Shown piece by piece: positions 43,780-53,286 of a stretch of 64,000 bases of DNA. The DNA comes from Microbacterium sp. LWH7-1.2. Lineage in GTDB: Bacteria; Actinomycetota; Actinomycetes; Actinomycetales; Microbacteriaceae. The notes under the pieces were generated by a model. It did not search any database and had not been told where the DNA came from. It saw nothing but the letters and a program-made list of their open reading frames with translations. Position 1 is the stretch's first letter. Each line of letters starts with the position of its first letter. Location of the stretch: assembly GCF_038397755.1 (NCBI RefSeq), contig NZ_CP151637.1, positions 2,170,001-2,234,000 of the forward strand, written 5' to 3'. Made by a program: the position numbers and the translations under genes.

Positions 43780-44178
43780 TCAGACGCGGCGGCGCTTGGG
43801 CGGACGGCAGCCGTTGTGGGCCTGCGGCGTCACGTCCTGGATCGAGCCGACCTCGAGGCCGGCGGCCGTCAGCGAGCGGATCGCGGTCTCGCGGCCCGAG
43901 CCCGGGCCCTTGACGAAGACGTCGACCTTCTTGACGCCGTGCTCCTGCGCCTGGCGGGCAGCGGACTCCGCGGCCATGCCGGCGGCGTACGGCGTCGACT
44001 TGCGCGAGCCCTTGAAGCCCACGCCACCCGACGACGCCCAGCTGATGACGGCGCCCGACGGGTCGGTGATCGAGACGATCGTGTTGTTGAACGTCGACTT
44101 GATGTGGGCCTGGCCCAGCGCGATGTTCTTCTTCTCCTTGCGGCGCGGCTTGCGCGCGGCGGACTTGGCCTGTGCCAT
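43780..44178 (-). CDS. rpsK: 30S ribosomal protein S11
   Basis: A 132-residue S11 with the expected C-terminal signature ([19 protein letters not shown], then [11 protein letters not shown]). It forms part of the 30S platform. Followed by hairpins where rpsD often lies. Confidence 0.98.
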   Translation of the reverse strand: MAQAKSAARKPRRKEKKNIALGQAHIKSTFNNTIVSITDPSGAVISWASSGGVGFKGSRKSTPYAAGMAAESAARQAQEHGVKKVDVFVKGPGSGRETAIRSLTAAGLEVGSIQDVTPQAHNGCRPPKRRRV

Positions 44179-44211
44179 TGCTCTGCTCTCCTAAACCCTG
44201 GGGGCCGCGCC

Positions 44212-44586
44212 TTAGCGCGCCTTCTTCTTGCCGGCGACGGTGCGCTTCGGACCCTTGCGGGTACGCGCGTTCGTCTTCGTGCGCTGACCGCGCACCGGGA
44301 GGCCGCGGCGGTGACGCAGGCCCTCGTACGAGCCGATCTCGACCTTGCGGCGGATGTCGGCGGCGACCTCGCGGCGGAGATCACCCTCGACCTTGTAGTT
44401 GCCTTCGATGTGGTCGCGGAGGGCGATGAGCTGGTCGTCGCTGAGGTCCTTGACGCGGATGTTCTCGTCGATCCCCGTCGCCTTGAGGATCTCGTTCGAG
44501 CGGGTACGGCCAACGCCGTAGATGTACGTGAGGGCGATCACCACGCGCTTGTCGCGCGGGATGTCAACGCCGGCAAGACGTGCCAT
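44212..44586 (-). CDS. rpsM: 30S ribosomal protein S13
   Basis: A 124-residue S13 beginning [20 protein letters not shown] and ending in the basic tail that contacts tRNA ([15 protein letters not shown]). It sits at the 30S head. Only 33 nt precede rpsK. Confidence 0.98.
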   Translation of the reverse strand: MARLAGVDIPRDKRVVIALTYIYGVGRTRSNEILKATGIDENIRVKDLSDDQLIALRDHIEGNYKVEGDLRREVAADIRRKVEIGSYEGLRHRRGLPVRGQRTKTNARTRKGPKRTVAGKKKAR

Positions 44587-44705
44587 GCGGTTCTCCTGAG
44601 AGTTGGTGGAGGTGTGGAGCAGTGTCGGTGCCCGGGCCCCCAGCCCGAGGTGTCCCCTCCGGAGAGGTTCTGACGCTGCCTGTAGTCGTATTCAGTTGTG
44701 GGATT

Positions 44706-44732
44706 CCGGATGCCGCGAGCCGCGGCATCCGG
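44706..44732 (-). terminator. 12-bp hairpin after rpmJ
   Basis: CCGGATGCCGCG pairs with CGCGGCATCCGG around AGC, nine bases past the rpmJ stop. It may attenuate reading into rpsM. Confidence 0.65.
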
Positions 44733-44741
44733 CAAGCCTTC

Positions 44742-44858
44742 TCAGCCCTGGCGCTGCTTGTGACGCGGGTTGCTCTTGCAGATCACCATGACGCGACCGT
44801 GGCGACGGATGACCTTGCAGTGGTCGCAGATGGGCTTGACGGAGGGGTTGACCTTCAT
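44742..44858 (-). CDS. rpmJ: 50S ribosomal protein L36
   Basis: A 38-residue L36, [20 protein letters not shown] followed by [18 protein letters not shown]. It keeps the zinc ligands (Cys-x-x-Cys, Cys, His), so it is the zinc-binding form. GAAGAGAAG lies upstream of the ATG. Confidence 0.95.
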   Translation of the reverse strand: MKVNPSVKPICDHCKVIRRHGRVMVICKSNPRHKQRQG

Positions 44859-44922
44859 TATTTCTTCTCTTCGCTGTCTTCACCGGGCACGCCGGAGCGT
44901 GGGGTGTTACTTCTCGGCCGGC

Positions 44923-45144
44923 CTAGCGGTAGCGATAGACGATGCGCCCGCGGGTGAGGTCGTAGGGCGACAGCTCCACGACGACACGGTCCTCGGGAAT
45001 GATGCGGATGTAGTTCTGCCGCATCTTGCCGGAGATCGTCGCGAGGACCTTGTGGCCGTTGCTGAGCTCAACGCGGAACATCGCGTTGGGCAGCGCCTCG
45101 GACACGACGCCCTCGATCTCGATGACACCGTCTTTCTTCGCCAT
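44923..45144 (-). CDS. infA: Translation initiation factor IF-1
   Basis: A 73-residue IF-1 with the OB fold ([40 protein letters not shown]). It binds the 30S A site during initiation. The ATG at 45144 is the family start; the upstream in-frame extension is non-conserved leader. A promoter lies about 65-95 nt upstream. Confidence 0.97.
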   Translation of the reverse strand: MAKKDGVIEIEGVVSEALPNAMFRVELSNGHKVLATISGKMRQNYIRIIPEDRVVVELSPYDLTRGRIVYRYR

Positions 45145-45208
45145 ACGCTCGCTAACAGTTGTGCAGACCGGTCGATCTGCGGTGGATGGGATTCGGTGCG
45201 ATGACACG

Positions 45209-45238
45209 CCAATACAGGCGCAACGCACCAAAGATCAA
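45209..45238 (-). promoter_or_regulatory. Probable infA promoter
   Basis: On the minus strand TTGATC (45238-45233) and TATTGG (45214-45209) are separated by 18 bases. The rest of 45145-45731 contains two of the 69-bp palindromic elements and no gene I can support. Confidence 0.45.
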
Positions 45239-45336
45239 GCATACGTGATAGTGGATGCCTCGGCAAATGACTCCGCTCCAGTCACGGCGCGCGCTCAGGA
45301 AAGGCGCGCGGCCCCGGTTCCTCGGCGTGCGGATGG

Positions 45337-45405
45337 GCGAGAAACCACAATCGCATGGGCAAACCGTCCTGCGAGCGGTTTCTCCGACGAATTGCGGTTT
45401 CCTCG
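45337..45405. repeat. 69-bp quasi-palindromic element, copy 1
   Basis: Four boxes at fixed offsets: GCGAGAAACC (0), AAACC (24), GGTTTC (40) and GGTTTC (59). The outer arms are less perfect than in the other copies. It lies upstream of the AbiEi-like gene. Confidence 0.7.
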
Positions 45406-45519
45406 GGCGGGTCGACGCCGCCGGGGCGCGTCAGGTGCGCAAGAAGCACGTGAAGCGGGGCAGGACGCAAGGAGCGGGGCATGACGGAGGGTTGAGAGCC
45501 GGACCGGGGCTGCCGGCCG

Positions 45520-45588
45520 GCGAGAAACCTCGATCCGTCGCAGAAACCCGCCGCCGAGCGATTTCCGGTCCCGATCCAGGTTTCTCGC
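45520..45588. repeat. 69-bp quasi-palindromic element, copy 2
   Basis: The outer arms GCGAGAAACCT (45520-45530) and AGGTTTCTCGC (45578-45588) are an exact 11-bp inverted repeat. The inner boxes AGAAACC and GATTTCC are at the same offsets as in the other copies. Confidence 0.75.
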
Positions 45589-45731
45589 ACCGCGGGCGCG
45601 CGGCGCGCGGCGCTGGACGATCCGCCGTTCACGGGCACGTGAGCCTCCTCCCCCGGATGAGTTGCGCGGGAGCCCTCCACAGATCCCGCACACCTCCGAA
45701 GGCGAAGGATGCTGGCGGCACAGCCTGAGGC

Positions 45732-46742
45732 ATGGCATCTCCTCTTCTCGGGCAGGCGCTGGCAGCTGCGCCGGTCGAGCTTCTCCGGGCACGCGACTCA
45801 GTGTTCGGCGGGCGCGACGTCAGGGATCGGAGGCGGTATGTGCGAGTCCGCCCGGGCGTCTACACGTTCCGCGACGCCTGGAAAGACCTCGCCCCGTGGG
45901 AGAGATATCTCACTCGGGTTCACGCCTACGCCCTGATCTGCCCTCGCGCCGTCTTCGCCTACGAGTCGGCGGCGGTGCTGCTCGGCCTGCCCATCTTCGG
46001 CGAGCCCCGTGACATCCACGTGTTCTCCGCCGAGCGCCGCGCCTCTCGGCGGTTCTCCGACGTCTGTGTCCACACGAGCGCCGATGCGCGAGAGACCGTC
46101 GAGGTCGGCGGAACCCGGTTGACGTCGGTCGCCGCCACGGCCGTCGATCTCATGCGCATGCTGCCCCCGCTCTACGGGCTCGCGGTCGGCGATGCCGCGG
46201 TCTCGCTGGTGCAAGGCGGGACGACCGACGCACTCGAACTCGGAAGGCTCGCGGATTCGCAGCGAACCAGGCGCGGCATCGCGCGACTGAGGCTCCTCCT
46301 GCCCGCCATCGACGCGCGCGCCGAGTCGCCCGGAGAGTCGGTGAGCCGGGGCGTGATCTTGTGGGCGGGCTTCGAGACGCCCGAGTTGCAGCGCGTCTTC
46401 CGTTCCGAGGGCCGTGAGGACCGCGTGGACTTCGCGTGGCCGAGCGTGCGGGCCATCGGCGAATCCGACGGGTACGGGAAGTACGTCACCGAGACCGCCG
46501 AGGAGGCCGTCCGGCGGGTGATCGCTGAGAAGAAGCGCGAAGAGCGACTCCGACGGCAGTGCGCGGCGTTCGACCGCTGGGACATGAAGACGGCCGAGGC
46601 CGTCGCCCCGCTGGTCAGGCGCCTCGAAAGGCTCGGAGTGCCGCGCGTCGGCGCGCCCAATCCGATCCTGTTGTCGGTGAAGAACCCGCGCTCGCTCTCG
46701 CCGGGATCGAGCATCGCGGGCGACAAACCTCGTTCGCGATGA
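45732..46742 (+). CDS. AbiEi-like (type IV antitoxin family) protein, orphan
   Basis: This 336-residue protein has an N-terminal winged-helix-like region with VRPGVYTFRDAW, and a middle region (RAVFAYESAAVLLGLPIFG, RLTSVAATAVDLMR) typical of actinobacterial AbiEi-like proteins. A C-terminal nuclease-fold-like stretch follows (VDFAWPSVRAIGESDGYGKY). No AbiEii nucleotidyltransferase toxin is adjacent. The only plus-strand gene within the ribosomal cluster, it is bracketed by 69-bp palindromic elements. Its last residues (DKPRSR) and stop are encoded inside element copy 3. It looks like a cargo-type insertion. Confidence 0.7.
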   Translation: MASPLLGQALAAAPVELLRARDSVFGGRDVRDRRRYVRVRPGVYTFRDAWKDLAPWERYLTRVHAYALICPRAVFAYESAAVLLGLPIFGEPRDIHVFSAERRASRRFSDVCVHTSADARETVEVGGTRLTSVAATAVDLMRMLPPLYGLAVGDAAVSLVQGGTTDALELGRLADSQRTRRGIARLRLLLPAIDARAESPGESVSRGVILWAGFETPELQRVFRSEGREDRVDFAWPSVRAIGESDGYGKYVTETAEEAVRRVIAEKKREERLRRQCAAFDRWDMKTAEAVAPLVRRLERLGVPRVGAPNPILLSVKNPRSLSPGSSIAGDKPRSR

Positions 46743-46788
46743 GAAACCACGCGCCGCGTGGTTTCCCGACGTGAGTCCGGTTTCTCGC
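46720..46788. repeat. 69-bp quasi-palindromic element, copy 3
   Basis: GCGACAAACCT and GGTTTCTCGC are the outer arms. The inner arms form a 10-bp stem, GAAACCACGC with 46756-46765. The element overlaps the stop codon (46740-46742) of the AbiEi-like gene. Confidence 0.75.
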
Positions 46789-46868
46789 GGAGACGAGACC
46801 GGGCGCACCGCGTGGCGGGGCGGCGCAGGGCGCGGGCGGCGCGCAGGGCGCGGAAGTGCTGGACGGAA

Positions 46869-46893
46869 CGGATGCCGCGGGGCGCGGCATCCG
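46869..46893 (-). terminator. Hairpin after the membrane thioredoxin gene
   Basis: CGGATGCCGCG pairs with CGCGGCATCCG around GGG, 12 bases past the stop at 46906; it carries the GGATGC core. Confidence 0.7.
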
Positions 46894-46905
46894 CTCCCAG
46901 AAGGC

Positions 46906-47604
46906 TTACTCGAAGAGCGTGGCGAGGGAGCCCGCCGGGGGCAACTGCGAGTTCGCGATGACCTGGCCGTTGACCGCGATGGTCGGGGTGCCGATGCCCG
47001 AGGACCCGGGCTGGATCGGGGTCGCCTCCGTCTTCTCGGCGACGAAGCCGGCGTACGTGCCGTCGTTGACGCACGAGTCGATGCCGGTGACACCGACGCC
47101 GGACGCGATCTCGAGGATCTCGCTGTTCGTGAGGCCGTTCGACTTCTCGGCGGGCTGATTCTCGAACATCGCCTGCAGGAAGGGCAGCGACGCGTCGGGG
47201 TCCGCCGCCGCGACGCAGTAGGCGGCATTCGCCGCACGCGTCGAGAACTGGGTGCCGTTCGACTGGCTGTCGAGGATCGAGATCGGGTGGATGCCGAGCG
47301 TGATGCTGCCGTCGTTCACCATGCTCTCGATCTCGGCGCCGTAGATCTGCTCGAACTGGTTGCACACGGGGCACATGAAGTCGATGTAGGTGTCGAGGCG
47401 GTCGGGACCGTCTCCGACGAGGATGGCGCCGGTCTCCGCGTCGATCCCCGCCGACGTCGGCGTGTTCACCTCGGTCGGCAGCGGCTTGGGCGTCGCCGCG
47501 TTGTTCAGGGTGATGACGAGAACGGTGACGAGCACGAGCGCCACTACGACGCCCACGGTCACCCAGATCGCGAACCAGTTGGTCTTGCGTGCCGGCTGTG
47601 CCAT
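46906..47604 (-). CDS. Membrane-anchored DsbA/thioredoxin-like protein
   Basis: This 232-residue protein has one N-terminal membrane helix (about 12-34) and a DsbA-like thioredoxin domain. The active site is CPVC (DTYIDFMCPVCNQFEQIY, about residue 78) and the cis-Pro region is GIGTPTIAVNG. It should catalyse disulfide exchange on exported proteins. A further cysteine pair (AAYC, DSC) is conserved-looking. It lies 10 nt after map, so it is probably co-transcribed with the secY-adk-map genes. Confidence 0.9.
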   Translation of the reverse strand: MAQPARKTNWFAIWVTVGVVVALVLVTVLVITLNNAATPKPLPTEVNTPTSAGIDAETGAILVGDGPDRLDTYIDFMCPVCNQFEQIYGAEIESMVNDGSITLGIHPISILDSQSNGTQFSTRAANAAYCVAAADPDASLPFLQAMFENQPAEKSNGLTNSEILEIASGVGVTGIDSCVNDGTYAGFVAEKTEATPIQPGSSGIGTPTIAVNGQVIANSQLPPAGSLATLFE

Positions 47605-47614
47605 GTCGAGCCTC

Positions 47615-48472
47615 CTAGGCGATCTCGCGCGGGGTCACGCCGAAGGGCGCAAGACCCGCGGCACCGCCGTCGGGTGCCGTGAGCACCCAGATTCCGTCTT
47701 CGTGAACGGCGACGCTGTGCTCCCAGTGGGAGCCGGCGGTGCCGTCGATCGTGGAGACCGTCCATCCGTCGTCCTCGACGAACGTGGCCTGGTCGCCGAT
47801 CACGACCATGGGCTCGATGGCGAGCACGAGACCCGGACGCACCTCCGGTCCCGGGTCGGCGACACGGTAGTTGAACACCGACGGCGACTCGTGCATCTTG
47901 CGGCCGATGCCGTGACCGACGTACTCGCGAAGGATGCCGTAGGTTCCGGCAGTTCCGTCCGAAGAGCGCGGCGAGTTGGCTTCGATGTACTCCTCGATAG
48001 CCGTGCCGACCTCGCCGATGTGCTTCGCGGTCGCGAGCGCGGCGATGCCGGCCCACAGCGACCCCTCGGTCACGTCCGAGAGGTGCTGCCGCGCAGCGAC
48101 GACCTCGGGGCGGCTGTCGTCCGGCAGGACGAACGTGAACGCTGAGTCCCCGTTCCAGCCCTTGTACTCGGCGCCGGCATCGACCGACAGGATGTCGCCG
48201 GGCGCGAGCACCCGGTCGCCGGGGATGCCGTGCACGACCTCCTCGTTGACCGAGGCGCAGATGGTGTGGCGGTACCCGCGCACCATCTGGAAGTTGGACT
48301 TCGCGCCCCGGCCGGTGATGAGGGCGGATGCTGCGGCATCCAGCTCCGCCGTCGTCACACCCGGAGCGATCAGGCTGCGAGCCGCGTCGAGCGCCGCGGC
48401 CGTGATGAGCCCGGGCTCCACCATCGCACGCAGCTGGGCGGGCGACTTGTAGATCGAACGGCGGAGCGACAC
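47615..48472 (-). CDS. map: Methionine aminopeptidase, type I
   Basis: This 285-residue metalloprotease removes initiator Met from nascent proteins. The five metal ligands fall in the expected motifs: DAGAEYKGWNGDSAF (two Asp), YVGHGIGRKMHESP (His), LAIEPMV (Glu) and SHWEHSVAV (Glu). The GTG start is four bases after the adk stop. Confidence 0.96.
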   Translation of the reverse strand: MSLRRSIYKSPAQLRAMVEPGLITAAALDAARSLIAPGVTTAELDAAASALITGRGAKSNFQMVRGYRHTICASVNEEVVHGIPGDRVLAPGDILSVDAGAEYKGWNGDSAFTFVLPDDSRPEVVAARQHLSDVTEGSLWAGIAALATAKHIGEVGTAIEEYIEANSPRSSDGTAGTYGILREYVGHGIGRKMHESPSVFNYRVADPGPEVRPGLVLAIEPMVVIGDQATFVEDDGWTVSTIDGTAGSHWEHSVAVHEDGIWVLTAPDGGAAGLAPFGVTPREIA

Positions 48473-48476
48473 GGGA

Positions 48477-49070
48477 TCAGGCGACGGGGACGCGGACGAG
48501 CCCGCGAGCCTCGAGCGCGGACACGATCCGCTCGGTGATCTCGTCGAGCGTGCCCACGCCGTCGATGCTCACGACGAGATCGCGCGCCTCGTACACGCCG
48601 AGGATCGGCGCGGTCTCGCGCTCGTAGATCGCCAGGCGGTTCGCGATGACCTCTTCGGTGTCATCGGTGCGGCCCTGCTCGGCGGCACGGCCCGCGATGC
48701 GCGAGATGCTCTCCTCGCGCGGCACGTCGAGCAGGATCACGGCGTCGAGCTCCTCGTCGCGTCCCTCGAGGAACTCGTCGAGGTGCATGACCTGGGCCAC
48801 GTTGCGGGGGTAGCCGTCGAGCAGGAACCCTCCCTCGGCGTCCGGCTGCGACAGGCGCTCGCGCACGACGGCACTCGTCAGCTCGTCGGGGACCAGGTCG
48901 CCCGCCTCGATGATGGCCTTGACCTGGCTGCCGAGCTCCGATTCGTCCGCGACGGCGGCGCGGAACACGTCGCCCGTCGAGATGGCCGGGACGCCGAACG
49001 CCTCGGCGATGCGGATGCCCTGCGTTCCCTTGCCCGAACCCTGGGGGCCGACGATCAGAAGTCGCGTCAT
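48477..49070 (-). CDS. adk: Adenylate kinase
   Basis: A 197-residue adenylate kinase (ATP + AMP to 2 ADP). P-loop GPQGSGKGTQ, AMP site STGDVFRAAV and GFLLDGYPRNVAQ, then a short lid (AGRAAEQGRTDDTEEV), as in the short actinobacterial form. ATG overlaps the secY stop (ATGA). Confidence 0.97.
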   Translation of the reverse strand: MTRLLIVGPQGSGKGTQGIRIAEAFGVPAISTGDVFRAAVADESELGSQVKAIIEAGDLVPDELTSAVVRERLSQPDAEGGFLLDGYPRNVAQVMHLDEFLEGRDEELDAVILLDVPREESISRIAGRAAEQGRTDDTEEVIANRLAIYERETAPILGVYEARDLVVSIDGVGTLDEITERIVSALEARGLVRVPVA

Positions 49071-50389
49071 CGGAGGAGCCCTTCGTAGTGGCGCTGCTGG
49101 AGCTGCGCGTCGATCTGCTTCACCGTCTCGAGACCCACGCCGACGATGATCAGGATCGAGGCGCCGCCGAACGGGAAGTTCTGGTTGGCGCCGACCGTCG
49201 CGAGGGCGATGAGCGGCAGGAGCGCGATCAGACCGAGGTAGATCGAGCCCGGGAGGGTGATGCGCGTGAGCACGTAGTCCAGGTACTCCGCCGTCGGACG
49301 ACCCGCACGGATGCCGGGGATGAACCCGCCGTACTTCTTCATGTTGTCGGCGACCTCGACGGGGTTGAACGTGATCGCGACGTAGAAGTACGTGAAGCCG
49401 ACGATGAGGAGGAAGTACAGCGCCATGTACAGCGGGTGGTCGCCGCGCACCAGGTAGAGCTGGATCCACGCCACCCAGGCCGGGACATCCTGGCCGGCCT
49501 GCGGCTGGTTGAACTGCGCGATGAGCGCCGGGATGTACAACAGCGACGAGGCGAAGATGACGGGCACGACGCCGGCCATATTGACCTTGATCGGGATGTA
49601 GGTGTTCGTGCCGCCGTAGGTGCGGCGGCCGACCATGCGCTTGGCGTACTGCACGGGGATGCGGCGCTGCGACTGCTCGACGAAGACGACGAGCGCGACG
49701 ACGACGATGCCGACCGCGAGCACGAGCAGGAAGACCTCGAAGCCCTTGGACTGCCAGATCGCCCACATCGAGGCGGGGAACGCGGCGGCGATCGAGGTGA
49801 AGATCAGCAGCGACATGCCGTTGCCGATGCCCCGCTCGGTGACGAGCTCGGCGAACCACATGATGAGGCCCGTGCCGGCGGTCATCGTGATGATCATGAG
49901 CAGCTGCGCCCACCACACGTCGTTCGTGAGGAGGTTCTCGCACTCGGGAACACCGGTGGTCCCGAAGAGCTGGCCGCTGCGCGCAACGGTGACGAGGGTC
50001 GTCGACTGCAGGAGCGCGAGCGCGATCGTGAGGTAGCGCGTGTACTGCGTGAGCTTGGCCTGGCCCGCCTGGCCCTCCTTGTAGAGGGTCTCGAAGTGCG
50101 GGATGACGACGCGCAGCAGCTGCACGATGATCGTCGCCGTGATGTACGGCATGACGCCGAGGGCGAAGATCGACAGCTGCAGCAGGGCGCCGCCGGAGAA
50201 GAGATTCACCAGCGAGAGGAGGCCCTCGGTGCCCGCGGACTGCCGCAGACACGACTGCACGTTCGGGAAGTCGACGAACGGCGCAGGGACGTGCGCGCCG
50301 AAGCGGTACAGGGCGATGATCGCCAGGGTGAATGCGATCTTCCGACGAAGGTCGGGAGTGCGGAAGATCCGCGCGATGGCGCTGAACAA
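49067..50389 (-). CDS. secY: Preprotein translocase subunit SecY
   Basis: The 440-residue channel subunit of the Sec translocon, with ten membrane helices. Typical stretches are FSAIARIFRTPDLRRKIAFT at the start, RGIGNGMSLLIF, GGTNTYIPIKVNMAGVVPVI, and GGFIPGIRAG. TTG at 50389 is the likely start: GGAGGA is seven bases upstream and the family begins at this point. A long hairpin separates it from rplO. Confidence 0.95.
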   Translation of the reverse strand: MFSAIARIFRTPDLRRKIAFTLAIIALYRFGAHVPAPFVDFPNVQSCLRQSAGTEGLLSLVNLFSGGALLQLSIFALGVMPYITATIIVQLLRVVIPHFETLYKEGQAGQAKLTQYTRYLTIALALLQSTTLVTVARSGQLFGTTGVPECENLLTNDVWWAQLLMIITMTAGTGLIMWFAELVTERGIGNGMSLLIFTSIAAAFPASMWAIWQSKGFEVFLLVLAVGIVVVALVVFVEQSQRRIPVQYAKRMVGRRTYGGTNTYIPIKVNMAGVVPVIFASSLLYIPALIAQFNQPQAGQDVPAWVAWIQLYLVRGDHPLYMALYFLLIVGFTYFYVAITFNPVEVADNMKKYGGFIPGIRAGRPTAEYLDYVLTRITLPGSIYLGLIALLPLIALATVGANQNFPFGGASILIIVGVGLETVKQIDAQLQQRHYEGLLR

Positions 50390-50446
50390 GAGGATTCCTC
50401 CAGAGGGGGGCGTCGGCACGCAGACGTGCCGACGTCCAGGGTAACC

Positions 50447-50480
50447 CAGTGGGGGCCGGAGCAAGCTCCGACCCCCACTG
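50447..50480 (-). terminator. Strong hairpin between rplO and secY
   Basis: CAGTGGGGG pairs with CCCCCACTG and, after one mismatch, CGGAGC pairs with GCTCCG around AA. As secY lies downstream it may be an attenuator, with secY having an extra promoter. Confidence 0.75.
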
Positions 50481-50488
50481 TGCGCGTA

Positions 50489-51100
50489 TTACTTGACGGC
50501 GCCGCCCGCGGCGACGATCTTCTGCTCGGCGGAAGCCGAGACCTTGTCGACCGACACGTTGAGCTTCACCGAGATGTCGCCGGTGCCGAGCACCTTGACC
50601 TTCTCGTTCTTGCGCACTGCACCCTTGGCGACCAGGTCGCCGATGGTGACGTCGCCACCGGCCGGGTACAGCTCCGCGAGCTTGTCCAGGTTCACGACCT
50701 GGTACTCCACGCGGAACGGGTTCTTGAAGCCGCGGAGCTTCGGGGTGCGCATGTGCAGCGGCATCTGCCCACCCTCGAAGCCGACCTTGACCTGGTAGCG
50801 GGCCTTCGTACCCTTGGTACCGCGACCCGCCGTCTTGCCCTTGGAGCCCTCACCGCGACCCACGCGGGTCTTGGCCTGGTTCGAGCCCGGGACCGGACGC
50901 AGGTGGTGCACCTTGAGCACGCCCGGGCGCGAAGCCGGGGCGTCCTTCTTGGCGGCGGCCTTCTTGGCGGGCGCCTTCTCAGCCTTGTCGGCCTTGGCGG
51001 CGGCAGCCTTGGCGGGCGCCTTCTTCTCGGCGGCAGCCTTGGGAGCAGCAGCCTTCTTCGGGGCCTTCTCGGCCTCGACGGCGTCGTTCTTCTCAGCCAT
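50489..51100 (-). CDS. rplO: 50S ribosomal protein L15, with basic N-terminal extension
   Basis: The core from about residue 57 ([37 protein letters not shown]) is standard L15. The first 55 residues are a Lys/Ala-rich low-complexity extension, giving 203 residues against about 147 normally. The ATG overlaps the rpmD stop. Confidence 0.96.
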   Translation of the reverse strand: MAEKNDAVEAEKAPKKAAAPKAAAEKKAPAKAAAAKADKAEKAPAKKAAAKKDAPASRPGVLKVHHLRPVPGSNQAKTRVGRGEGSKGKTAGRGTKGTKARYQVKVGFEGGQMPLHMRTPKLRGFKNPFRVEYQVVNLDKLAELYPAGGDVTIGDLVAKGAVRKNEKVKVLGTGDISVKLNVSVDKVSASAEQKIVAAGGAVK

Positions 51101-51285
51101 CAGTCGATCTCCTCAACCTTCACGAGGTGCGCGACGGTCCGGACGTAGCCGCGCGTCTGCGCGTCGTCGGGACGGACGACCGAGTCGCCGATCCGCTTCA
51201 GACCGAGCGAACGCAGCGTGTCACGCTGGTTCTGCTTCTCGCTCACCTTGGACTTGACCTGCGTAACCTTCAGGCGCGCAGCCAT
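51100..51285 (-). CDS. rpmD: 50S ribosomal protein L30
   Basis: A 61-residue L30 ([20 protein letters not shown], then [14 protein letters not shown]). Start and stop each overlap a neighbour by one or two bases (TGATG), so it is translationally coupled to rpsE and rplO. Confidence 0.96.
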   Translation of the reverse strand: MAARLKVTQVKSKVSEKQNQRDTLRSLGLKRIGDSVVRPDDAQTRGYVRTVAHLVKVEEID

Positions 51286-51986
51286 CAGACACCTGCCTTC
51301 GCAGCACGGGCGGCCTCGGCCGCCTCGGCCTCGGCACGGACGAGACGGGCGGGGGCGACCTGGTCGAAGTCGAGACCGCGACGCGCGGCGACCGCGCGGG
51401 GCTCCTCGAGCTGCTTCAGGGCCTCCACCGTCGCGTGGACGATGTTGATCGTGTTCGACGAGCCGAGCGACTTCGACAGCACGTCGTGGATGCCGGCGCA
51501 CTCGAGGACGGCGCGCACCGGGCCACCGGCGATGACACCGGTACCGGCGGCGGCGGGGCGCAGCAGCACCACACCGGCAGCGGCCTCACCCTGCACGGGG
51601 TGCGGGATGGTCGAGCCGACGCGCGGCACGCGGAAGAAGTTGCGCTTGGCCTCTTCGACACCCTTCGAGATCGCCAGGGGCACCTCGCGGGCCTTGCCGT
51701 AGCCGACGCCGACCACACCGTTGCCGTCGCCGACGACGACGAGCGCGGTGAAGCTGAAGCGACGACCACCCTTGACGACCTTCGACACGCGGTTGATGGT
51801 GACGACACGCTCGAGGAACTGGCTCTCGTTGCGATCGCGACCACCGCGGTCACCGCGGGTCTGGTTGCGCTCGCGCCCACCGCGGCGCGGCTCGCGCTCG
51901 CGCTCGGCGGGAGCCGTCGCGGCGGCGTCGGCCGGAGCCTCGGCTGCAGCCTGCTCGGTCACGATGTTCTCCTTGTTGTCACTCAC
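51285..51986 (-). CDS. rpsE: 30S ribosomal protein S5
   Basis: A 233-residue S5 with a disordered Ala/Glu/Arg-rich N-terminal extension of about 60 residues, then the core ([40 protein letters not shown]). It contributes to decoding accuracy in the 30S body. GTG start overlaps the rplR stop. Confidence 0.97.
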   Translation of the reverse strand: MSDNKENIVTEQAAAEAPADAAATAPAEREREPRRGGRERNQTRGDRGGRDRNESQFLERVVTINRVSKVVKGGRRFSFTALVVVGDGNGVVGVGYGKAREVPLAISKGVEEAKRNFFRVPRVGSTIPHPVQGEAAAGVVLLRPAAAGTGVIAGGPVRAVLECAGIHDVLSKSLGSSNTINIVHATVEALKQLEEPRAVAARRGLDFDQVAPARLVRAEAEAAEAARAAKAGV

Positions 51987-52342
51987 AGGTTCAGACCTCC
52001 CTCGCGGGCGCCGTCGGCGATCGCCGCGACACGGCCGGCGTAGCGGTTGCCGCCACGGTCGAACACGACGTCCGAGACGCCGGCGGCCTTCGCGCGCTCG
52101 GCGAGAAGCTCGCCGACCTTGCGGGCCTTGGCGGTCTTGTCAGCGTCGGACGCACGCAGGTCGGTCTCGAGGGTCGAGGCAGAGGCCACGGTGTGGCCCT
52201 TGCTGTCGTCGACGAGCTGCACGAACACGTGACGCGACGAACGCGTGACGACCAGGCGGGGACGCTCGGTGGTGCCGACGACCTTCTTGCGAAGGCGGGC
52301 GTGACGACGCGCGCGCGCGTCGGACTTCGACTTCACAGCCAT
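51983..52342 (-). CDS. rplR: 50S ribosomal protein L18
   Basis: A 119-residue 5S-rRNA-binding L18 ([40 protein letters not shown]). Two bases separate it from rplF. Confidence 0.98.
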   Translation of the reverse strand: MAVKSKSDARARRHARLRKKVVGTTERPRLVVTRSSRHVFVQLVDDSKGHTVASASTLETDLRASDADKTAKARKVGELLAERAKAAGVSDVVFDRGGNRYAGRVAAIADGAREGGLNL

Positions 52343-52344
52343 GG

Positions 52345-52881
52345 TTACTTACCAGCCTTTCCGGCCTTGCGCCGAACGACCTCGCCGGCGTAGCGCACAC
52401 CCTTGCCCTTGTACGGCTCGGGCTTGCGGATCTTGCGGATGTTGGCCGCGGCCTCGCCGACGGCCTGCTTGTCGATGCCCGAGACCGTGAGCTTGTTGTT
52501 GCCCTCGACGGTCAGGGTGATGCCCGCGGGCGCCTCGACGAGGACGGGGTGCGAGAAGCCGAGAGCGAACTCGACCGCCGTGCCCTTCTGCGCGACGCGG
52601 TAACCCGTGCCGACGACCTCGAGACCCTTGGTGTAGCCCTGGGTGACACCGATGATGTTGTTGTTGATGAGCGTGCGGGTCAGGCCGTGCAGCGAACGCG
52701 AAGCGCGCTCGTCGTCGGGACGGGTCACGACGACCTGGCTGTCCTCGACCTTGACTTCGATGGGACGGGCCACGGTGAGCGTGAGCTCGCCCTTGGGGCC
52801 CTTGACGGCGACATCCTGGCCCTCGACCGAAACGGTCACGCCGGCGGGGATGTCGATCGGAAGACGACCGATACGCGACAT
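52345..52881 (-). CDS. rplF: 50S ribosomal protein L6
   Basis: A 178-residue L6, [20 protein letters not shown] to the C-terminal signature [18 protein letters not shown]. Six bases after rpsH. Confidence 0.98.
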   Translation of the reverse strand: MSRIGRLPIDIPAGVTVSVEGQDVAVKGPKGELTLTVARPIEVKVEDSQVVVTRPDDERASRSLHGLTRTLINNNIIGVTQGYTKGLEVVGTGYRVAQKGTAVEFALGFSHPVLVEAPAGITLTVEGNNKLTVSGIDKQAVGEAAANIRKIRKPEPYKGKGVRYAGEVVRRKAGKAGK

Positions 52882-52887
52882 GTCAGA

Positions 52888-53286
52888 TCACCACACGTAG
52901 GCGAGGACTTCCCCACCCACGCCCTTCTGCTCTGCCTGGCGGTCCGTGAGGAGGCCAGAGGAGGTGGACAGGATCGCGACGCCGAGGCCGCCGAGGACGC
53001 GAGGGATCTCGGTCGACTTCGCGTACACGCGGAGGCCGGGCTTCGAGACGCGCTTGATGCCGGCGATCGACCGCTCGCGGTTCGGGCCGTACTTCAGCGT
53101 CAGGGTGAGGGTCGAGCCGACGCGGGCGTCGCTGACCTCCCACGCGGAGATGTAACCCTCCTGCTTGAGGATCTCGGCGATGTGGGTCTTGAGCTTGGAG
53201 CTCGGCAGCGACACGGAGTCGTGGTGCGCCGAATTCGCGTTGCGCAGACGGGTCAGCATGTCTGCGACCGGGTCTGTCATTGTCAT
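52888..53286 (-). CDS. rpsH: 30S ribosomal protein S8
   Basis: A 132-residue S8 ([20 protein letters not shown]; the C-terminal [20 protein letters not shown]). AAAGGA lies seven bases before the ATG. The region upstream, where rpsN is often found, instead holds an 18-bp hairpin and a short ORF. Confidence 0.97.
   Translation of the reverse strand: MTMTDPVADMLTRLRNANSAHHDSVSLPSSKLKTHIAEILKQEGYISAWEVSDARVGSTLTLTLKYGPNRERSIAGIKRVSKPGLRVYAKSTEIPRVLGGLGVAILSTSSGLLTDRQAEQKGVGGEVLAYVW

Noticed and set aside
45260..45731. Short open frames between infA and the AbiEi-like gene
   Set aside because: They cross the palindromic elements and have no start signals or conserved features.
49088..51148. 686-codon plus-strand open frame across secY and rplO
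   Set aside because: Antisense to certain genes, with Arg/Asp/Glu composition typical of shadow frames.
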